A stretch of 64,000 nt of DNA from Coriaria nepalensis (lineage: Eukaryota; Streptophyta; Magnoliopsida; Cucurbitales; Coriariaceae), in contig CP114485.1 in assembly GCA_027186245.1 (NCBI GenBank), positions 3,286,001 through 3,350,000 on the forward strand. The letters are read 5' to 3'. Each line of letters begins with the position of its first letter. Within the stretch, counting starts at the first letter, position 1. The notes beneath the pieces were generated by a model, which searched no databases, had not been told where the DNA came from, and saw only the letters and a list, made by a program, of their open reading frames with translations. Made by a program: the position numbers and the translations under genes. Of the stretch, positions 57,132-64,000 are shown piece after piece.

Positions 57132-59234
57132 ATGGATGAAGACGGACCCCCTCCACCTCGCAGAAGAAAGGTAGTCCCTCTCACACTGTTCTAAAAGAAT
57201 CCCTTTCAATTTCCACAGCTCGGATCTAGATGCGAAATTCTGGAATTCCTTGACAACATCACTCACGGTTTTCTGTTTTCTTTGCCGCTCAAGTTTGCCC
57301 CCAAAGGTACAGTTCGCAGAAATCAGGCCCGGCGTACTCCACCTAAAACGTACTATTCTTTGCAAAGAATCCATTCTTTTTCTTCCCTTTTTTCATTTCG
57401 TTGCATTTTGTTTAGCTGATTTCGCCGCAAAATGCAGTGGAGAAGGTAATATTGATGGAGAATCTGCCGAAGCACTGCGACTTCTTCGCCAATTCAATGT
57501 AAGGGAGAAATTTTTTTTTTCATGGTTTTCTATTTAATAGATTGTTTGATCATCTTCAATTTTCTCCTTCTGCGTTCCATTTCTGACTTCTTTTACCCGT
57601 AAAATTGCTACGAATTGTCTTCTTATTGTTTTTTATTTTCTAAAATTTTATGACTATGAAGTCTTGTTTGGTTTCCGAGAATCCGTTGTATAGTTTATAT
57701 CCCACTTGGTAATGTGGTCTAATTTATTCATTTGGATTTTTCAAGATTTACGCAACGTGCCAAATATGTAATGAGAAGAAATTTGAAATTTTGCAATTTG
57801 ACCCTACTCTTTATCAAACCATTCATTACACCCCTATTTTTTAGAAAAACTTGCAGTTTTGACATTCAGAAGTTACATTCTCGATGGCAAAAATGTTGAT
57901 TTGTTTCCCTTTTGTATTTATTACAGGACACTCTTGGACGAGGTGGCCCTAAAGTTGAAAAAAAATGTAACCTTCTCTGAGATTCTTGTAATCATTCTTA
58001 AGTTCCTGAGGTTTAATAGTAATGGTAGTTGTCATCATTACAAAAGCTGCTTAAATTTTTGAAACAATTTAATTATACTTGTATTTGGTGTTTAAACCTT
58101 TAGCTTCTGTCGAAGTATCTTTTGGTCCAGGAGCTCAACCCTCTGGTTCAAGAAGGTCATTTGGTGTTGCCAAGGAAGGGAGTAGCCGTAGGAAATTAGT
58201 ACAGAGCCAAAATGTTCAAACAATGAGGAACCAGCCTTGGCTCATTCTCTGTCTGTCAAAGAAGTTGAATTTGATGATAATTCCGCTGATTTTACCTGCC
58301 CATCCGCTCTGAGTAACAAGAAATATTGCACCAAGCCTTGGGTTAGCAATTTTGGTGATCCTCCCTCCCTCTCTTTGTTTCTCTTACAGTGTATAAATAT
58401 GTTTGGGTTTTTGAGATTATTTCCAGGATTGCGATAACAGCTACTACCCTACCACACTTCCTTGGAGGAGGCCTTACTCTGGAAATCAAGGTATCATTCG
58501 AAATTCATCTCAGAGGATTTGTTATTTTTAAACTTCCCAGCTGATTTCCGTTTCCTCGTTTTTGCTTAGAACTTCTTGACAAGGAAGAATTTGGGGAGTC
58601 TGCAACAAACTCAGTATGATGAAAATACTAGAAAATCTGCTCCGGAGCTTGGCCTACTGGTTTGTGATCATATTTTTTATAATTAAATGGTTTCAGATTA
58701 TGTTTGAAAAGCCACTGGCTAAAAACTAATGACAATGCTTGCGTTGTTTGTTTGGTTTGGTGATAGGGGGGAAGCGAGGAAAAGAAGATGCTCTTCTTCC
58801 AGTTTCCTTCTAATCTGCCTCTATACAAACAGACATCAAGCAGAAAGGGAAAGGAAAAAGCAAGAGAAATGGGATCATTGGATCCATCAGGTGCTTCAAA
58901 TACAAACTGGGGTTTGGAAGATTTTCCGGGTGGATATATGGGCAAAATGCTGGTTTACAAGAGTGGAGCGATCAAGTTGAAGCTCGGAGATGTCCTTTAT
59001 GATGTGAGCGATGACGCCATCAGGTCGCAGTGGATTTAAGTAGAAGCACTGATTCTAATAGTTTATTGTTTTCAAATGCAGGTCTCCCCTGGTTCGGAAA
59101 TTTCTTTTGCTCAAGATGTTGTGGCAATTGATCAGGATGACAAACGATTTTGTGTTCTTGGAGAGCTTCGGAAACGGGCTGTAGTGACCCCAGACGTGGA
59201 ATGTGTACTAAGTAGTGTAATTGAATTGAGCTAA
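57132..59234 (+). pseudogene. RPC4: RNA polymerase III subunit RPC4, reading frame broken twice
   Basis: RPC4 (yeast Rpc53) pairs with RPC5 in Pol III initiation and termination. Exons with proper splice sites: 57132-57170, 57294-57349, 57438-57498, 57927-57966, 58104-58341, 58427-58490, 58570-58659, 58767-59003, 59082-59234. Conserved parts are RRRKFAPK, EALRLLRQFN, RGGPKVEKKSSVEVSFGPGA, PWDCDNSYYPTTLPWRRPYSGN, LLDKEEFGE, MLFFQFPSNLPL, GKMLVYKSGAIKLKLGDVLYDVSPGS and GELRKRAVVTPD. Exon 5 begins in one frame (FGPGAQPSG) and ends in another (EEPALAHS...KPW); exon 7 has LLDKEEFGE and YDENTRKSAPELGLL in different frames, consistent with a lost TA near 58615. Each break leads to a stop. It is either a recent pseudogene or a real gene with assembly errors; splice sites and the rest of the frame look well kept. 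Confidence 0.75.
57780..57858 (-). repeat. ~80-bp dispersed repeat, inverted copy of 17651-17735
   Basis: Lies in RPC4 intron 3. See the partner copy; similarity ends at both edges. Confidence 0.75.
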
Positions 59235-59479
59235 GGCAAGAAATATTAGTACAAGAAAAGAGATTTAAGATTGACTTTGATACGATAGGTAGAAGGTGCA
59301 GTGTATTTGAAGATGGAGCTGGGTAGAAGGTGCTATGTTACAAGGTGTAAAGGCTGATTTTTTTTTTCCCCCTCACTATCTGATGTAATGGGAGTCAAAG
59401 TCATGGTCGGACTATCTATATACATATATAATATAATATAGGATCTAAGTGGATTCTTAAATTAAAGAGATATCAGAAT

Positions 59480-61545
59480 CATAATGCTTGATTGAGTGTT
59501 GGAAGGATTTAACTGAAGAAAAATATAAACAAGTTGTGAATTCTATTCACAAGCATTTCGATTTGAGAGATGATTATTTTATTAATCTCGAAAATCTTGA
59601 ATGGCTTTCCAATCTTACTTCTCTTAATTACCTTGACCTAAGTGGCTTAGACTTAAGTAAGTCCACTAATTGGTCATCCACCTTGAAAACTCTAATTTCT
59701 CTAGAATATCTCGATCTCTCTTTTTGCCAATTGGAGGGCCTAGATTCAAGAACACTTTGCAAAAATGTGTTCTTTGCATACATTACAAGAACAATAATCT
59801 TATTGGTCAGGTAATTGAATATGTCAATAATTTGTCAGCTCATTGCATCAGATAATCATTAGAAACATTCCCGTCTTTGAAAAAATTCTCTCAGTTATAA
59901 CCATTTGACTGGAACAATACCTTTGAGTAACTGCCAATTTGTCAAGCTGGAAGATTTGGATTTGCTCGAAATTCATTGGAAGATTCGGTGTCGGAAAATC
60001 ATTTCTCGAATCTCGAGAGATTAAAGTATCTAGATTGGTCTAGAAATTCATTGAGTTTGAATTTTCGGTGGAACTGGACACCTCCAATTCAATTGGATAT
60101 CATATTGTTGCAGTCTTGCACGATGGTCGTCCACAATTCCCTCGTTGGATTCAAACTCAAAACAGTTACACTCAGATTGACATCTCCAATGCTTCAATAA
60201 AAGACACTATTCCCTCTTGGTTTCGGAACTTATCCCAACAACATGTATATTACATGAATCTTTCCCACAATCAAATCAAGGGTTTTGTTCCTAACATAAA
60301 CATGAGTTTCAGCTTCGTAGATTTAAGTTCAAATCTATTTGGAGGTCCAGTCCCAACATTTTTGTCAAAAGTGAAACTTCTAAACCTCTCCAAGAATAAG
60401 TTCTATGGAACTACTTATTTCTTATGCTCTAATCTTTCCGGTCAACAGGATATGGAAATGGAAATACTAGATCTCTCAAGCAACCTTTTGTTTGGCGAAC
60501 TTCGGATTGTTGGATTGCTTACCGAGATTGTTTAGAAATTCTTGATTTGTCAAACGACACATTTTCCGGGAAAATTCCTAAATCAATTAGCTTCGTAAGG
60601 GGCCTACAAATACTGAATTTACTTCACAACAACCTGATGGGAGAATTACCTCGGTCCATGAGAAACTGTTCGGGGTTAAAAGTCATTGATTTAGGACATA
60701 ACATGTTGTCAGGAGAAACACCAGGATGGTTAGGAGACAACCTACCTGATTTGACAATTCTAAGTCTACGTTTCAACTCCTTCTCTAAGACCCTACCTTC
60801 AACTCTATGCCACTTACCACGAACCCAAGTGTTAGACCTCTCTTCCAACAACATCTCAGGAAACATTCTGAAATGCATCAACAATCTCACTGCCTTGAAA
60901 CAATCGGATGTTAATGTTGATTTCCGTGATTACGACATAGTTATTTTTCTCCATGAGAATGACGCATTGTTGACTTGGAAAGGAAGAGAGCAAGCATTCA
61001 CGAAAACTCTATGGCTTCTAAAAAGCATTGATCTCTCTAGTAACAGGTTAAGCGGTGATATTACAGAAGAAATGATGGATCTAGTTGCGTTAGTTTCTCT
61101 GAATCTTTCAAGAAACAGCTTTACCGGACAAATCTCGCCAAAGATTGGTCAGTTACAATCATTGGCTTTTCTGGACTTGTCAAGAAACCATATCTCTGGT
61201 CCGATTCCTTCAAGTGTTTCTGAGATTGATCGTCTAGGCATGCTGGACTTGTCAGGAAGAATTCCAGATGGCACTCAACTTCATGGCTTAAATGCTTCAA
61301 TGCATGCTGGAAATCCTAAGACTTTGTGGCCTGCCGCTTCTAGTCAAGTGTCCGGGAGAAGAAAACGGAACAAGAACTGATGATCATGGAAGTTCTGAAT
61401 ATCATCAGGAAGATGATGCGGGGATGATTTCGGAGAAAGGATTCAATGTGGCTTTGGGGATTGAATTCTGCAGTGGAATTTGGGGAGTTGTGGGTTCTCT
61501 AGTGCTTCACAGAGCATGTGGGTTCTCTAGGCCCATGTGCTAAAC
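59480..61545 (+). pseudogene. Second LRR receptor-like protein pseudogene
   Basis: Starts inside the LRR array (NLEWLSNLTSLNYLDLSGLD) and ends in the membrane segment, so both the signal peptide/N-cap and the cytosolic tail are gone. LRR blocks, the island motif ALLTWKGREQAF and the C-cap PLLVKCPGE can be aligned to the intact RLP at 13.3 kb. Frames change near 59800-59980, 60100, 60540 and 61300, and a stop interrupts at 60533. It begins only about 250 bp after the RPC4 stop, on the same strand. Confidence 0.9.
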
Positions 61546-61962
61546 AGAAATGTTGACAAAGGAGATAAGATAAAAATGCAGTAATCGGAGAAAGAAAGTG
61601 CTGCTTTGTTCTGTACAATAACGTGCGTGAGGGCTTATAGGAACCGGCTCGACTTGTCGTTCATATCTATGCCTACAGTTGACAAAGTTAGAAGGATGTT
61701 TTTCTGATGAAATAGCTAATTCATGAATTGCTCTTTGCTGGGCCGTTCATGTTATTATTATAATATACAAGCCCAAATTGATACGGGCTTACTGTTGGAA
61801 GGCCCACTCCTCAAATGCACCCGGCAAATTTATTCAAGCAGGGGTACGTTAGTCATTTTACAATACATGTCCGGAGCCCTAACTTTTTAAAGCCATACAT
61901 ATTTTCGATTCTGCTCCTCTATTCCTTCTCAGCCGAAAACCGGACGGGGGGAACCTTTAGAA
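61546..61962 (+). promoter_or_regulatory. Promoter of the eL15 gene with site II elements
   Basis: TGGGCC at 61739-61744 and GGCCCA at 61801-61806, plus two GCCCA/GGGCT-type copies between, match site II elements typical of plant ribosomal protein promoters. A telo-box-like AGCCCTAAC lies at 61875-61883, about 80 bases before the start codon. Confidence 0.6.
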
Positions 61963-63272
61963 ATGGGTGAGCTCTGTTCTTCCAACCCTAATTTGTTCTG
62001 CTTGATCTTCCTCTAGGTGCTACTTGTTAATTTTTTTATTTTCCTGCCGTATCAATATATTACGATTACGGTTTAGTCTGCAAAAGAATCAGAGAAATAC
62101 AGAAGAATATCGTGGACATTATGATCATTATCGCTATACTTTGTGTTTTTTTTTTCTTTTTATATAATCGAGACCATGAGCTTGAGCATGAAAATGCATT
62201 TGGATTTGGATGAATAGGGGCTTACAAGTACGTGTCGGAGCTATGGAGAAAGAAGCAGTCGGATGTGATGAAATTCTTGCAAAGGGTGAGGTGCTGGGAG
62301 TATCGCCAGCATCCTTCCATTGTGCGTGTCACTCATCCCACTCGTCCTGACAAGGCTCGCCGCCTCGGCTACAAGGCCAAGCAGGTATTTCGACACTGAT
62401 TCAACTTCCCTTCATGATATATTTGTACTTCTAGCTGGTTATTTTATTTTCCTTGCATTAATGTTGGTATATCGACTCCTTTAATCACATTTTGATTCCT
62501 ATAGATTTGCTGAAATTTAGCTCGGAAGTGTTAATATTATCGATTCATTACAGTATTCACAAACATGGTATTTTTGTGTGTGGCTCTATTCTGGTCTGTT
62601 GTGTTTTATGACCATAGTAACAATCTTCACAGGGTTATGTTATTTATCGGGTACGTGTGAGACGTGGTGGTAGGAAGAGGCCAGTTCCGAAGGGCATTGT
62701 TTATGGAAAACCCACAAATCAGGGTGTCACTCAGCTCAAGTTTCAAAGAAGCAAGCGCTCAGTTGCAGAAGAGCGTGCGGGGCGTAAACTTGGTGGTCTC
62801 AAGGTCCTCAACTCTTACTGGCTCAACGAGGTAATTACATATTTTACTAAGAGCAATAGCCAGATTTAATTTCAAGTTCCTTTGATGGCTGGCTATTGTA
62901 TTCTCTCCTATATACTCTTTATCTTTCCTAATTCACACTCAATCTAGTAGCGCATAAATGACTAAGTTGGGTAATTACATATTTTTATTCCACGTCTCTT
63001 GAGAATGTACTGTCGGTTCCTTGCAGGACTCTACATACAAATACTTTGAGGTAATATTGGTGGATGCTGCCCACAATGCCATCCGCAACGATCCAAGGAT
63101 CAACTGGATCTGCAACCCGGTTCACAAACACAGGGAACTCCGTGGACTTACCTCTGCTGGCAAGAAGTACAGAGGTCTCCGCGGAAAAGGACACCTTAAT
63201 CACAAGGCTCGACCTTCCAGAAGGGCAACCTGGAAGAGGAATAACACTCTCTCACTTCGCCGATACCGTTGA
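61963..63272 (+). CDS. RPL15: 60S ribosomal protein L15 (eL15)
   Basis: Structural protein of the cytosolic large ribosomal subunit. Four exons, 61963-61966, 62218-62384, 62633-62830 and 63027-63272, give exactly 204 residues, the usual eL15 length. The first coding exon is only ATG plus one base, so the second codon is split by the intron, a layout common in ribosomal protein genes. Typical stretches: [100 protein letters not shown] and the basic end [12 protein letters not shown]. Very high conservation and no defects. Confidence 0.97.
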
Positions 63273-64000
63273 TCTCTCGACAAACAACCTTATTTGTGTT
63301 TTTCTTTTGGTTTCCAGCATTTGCTCTGTTCGTCTTACGCTTTTAGACTTCTGTCCTTGGGTAGATGGAGAATATGCTTTTGCTGAGTTTAGTTTCTTAA
63401 TGGATTTCTCTTTTTTATTATGGGTGAACTGAAATGATATGAAATCATCACACTATCGATATCATTTTTATAATTTGTGGTGGGTCCTACCGTTTTGGAA
63501 TTCAAAATTAGTTCATGCAATTAAGCCCATTTTGGCTTCAGCCCAAATCAATCTCTCTGATTCTAATCCACTCTTTACCTAACTCTTCTTTTCTCTCAAT
63601 TTTTGGGCCAATCAATATCTTTTAAGTCCACAAATTCTTATACTCTCCCCCCTCAATCCATCATCTTCCAGTTCACTTAGACAATGGCGACTGGAGTTTG
63701 AGCTCGAGAAGCATTGGAGAAAAAGAGAAGAGAAGAGCTGAAGAGGTGTATGCAAAAGAAAAATGTATGCTTTTTGAGTTAACTTTTTTCTTATTTTACT
63801 TCAGCTTACGGTTTCCGCAGCCGTTCTTATTTCCAACGACCAACATCAGTAACCGAACCGAACCGAAATCCAACCGATCAAACTCCATGGCCAACTCTGC
63901 AATTCTCGAGTTTCGAGTCTCCTAGTCTCTGATACTTCGTAATCGAAAAATCAATCTAAGTTCTTGATCAAAACCTGAAATTCAACAACAAAGAAGATTA
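63273..64000. other. eL15 3' flank and possible start of another transcription unit
   Basis: Site II-like GCCCA motifs recur at about 63526, 63541 and 63605 (TGGGCC), which could mark a promoter for a gene beyond the window edge. The short ATG-led frames at 63684 and 63888 are too small to call. Confidence 0.4.

Noticed and set aside
1..64000. CRISPR arrays, bacterial operons, riboswitches, organelle gene clusters
   Set aside because: Nothing with the required repeat-spacer or operon structure was found; the window is ordinary plant nuclear DNA.

Overview
The window is nuclear DNA from a flowering plant, most likely a eudicot (rosid-like gene content, not resolved further). The evidence is intron-rich genes with AT-rich introns, plant-specific families (STP hexose transporters, LRR receptor-like proteins, an R2R3-MYB of the DUO1 type, a nuclear-encoded group II intron maturase), a Ty1/copia LTR retrotransposon, and many AT/GA microsatellites. 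No bacterial, organellar or viral gene block was seen.

Layout. 1-2.2 kb: AT-rich DNA with a copia gag relic. 2.2-6.8 kb (-): plastid-type ATP-dependent phosphofructokinase, 14 exons. 7.8-10.6 kb (-): DUF676 serine esterase/lipase, 10 exons. 11.7 kb (+): small secreted Cys-rich protein. 13.3-16.1 kb (+): intact LRR receptor-like protein (EIX2-like), followed by an LRR relic, an STP fragment and a badly broken RLP copy (18.0-20.7 kb). 20.9-22.7 kb (-): STP hexose transporter 1. 23.5-26.0 kb (+): mitochondrial-type intron maturase. 27.0-28.9 kb (+): RhoGAP protein with a GC-AG intron. 29.4-30.3 kb (-): DUO1-like MYB. 30.9-32.8 kb (+): isoaspartyl peptidase/L-asparaginase. 34.3-36.0 kb (-): receptor-like pseudokinase. 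37.4-38.7 kb (-): HAD class IIIB acid phosphatase. 39.5-43.8 kb (-): STP transporters 2 and 3, then another STP relic. 45.0-45.2 kb (-): very small two-exon secreted peptide candidate. 45.9-51.3 kb (-): full-length, young copia element with a 5-bp target-site duplication. 51.9-54.4 kb (+): splicing factor SF1/BBP. 57.1-59.2 kb (+): RNA polymerase III subunit RPC4 whose reading frame is broken twice. 59.5-61.5 kb (+): second RLP pseudogene. 62.0-63.3 kb (+): ribosomal protein eL15.

The genes are mostly independent single-copy housekeeping loci set among two tandem or dispersed families, STP transporters (three intact, two relics) and RLPs (one intact, two pseudogenes, one small relic), which show repeated duplication and decay. 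From memory, the PFK4, RhoGAP, asparaginase and pseudokinase genes have Arabidopsis homologs close together around At5g61530-At5g61580, while the esterase, acid phosphatase and SF1 match At5g51180-At5g51300. The window may therefore preserve an ancestral block split between two Arabidopsis regions. Exon boundaries were assigned by hand from GT/GC-AG sites, frame continuity and family similarity. For every multi-exon gene except RPC4 the exon lengths sum to an open frame.

No wholly new multi-gene system was found. The best leads are the twice-frameshifted RPC4 with a tRNA-like Pol III promoter just upstream, the two uncharacterised small secreted Cys-rich proteins, and the young copia element whose reading frame runs through its polypurine tract into the LTR.
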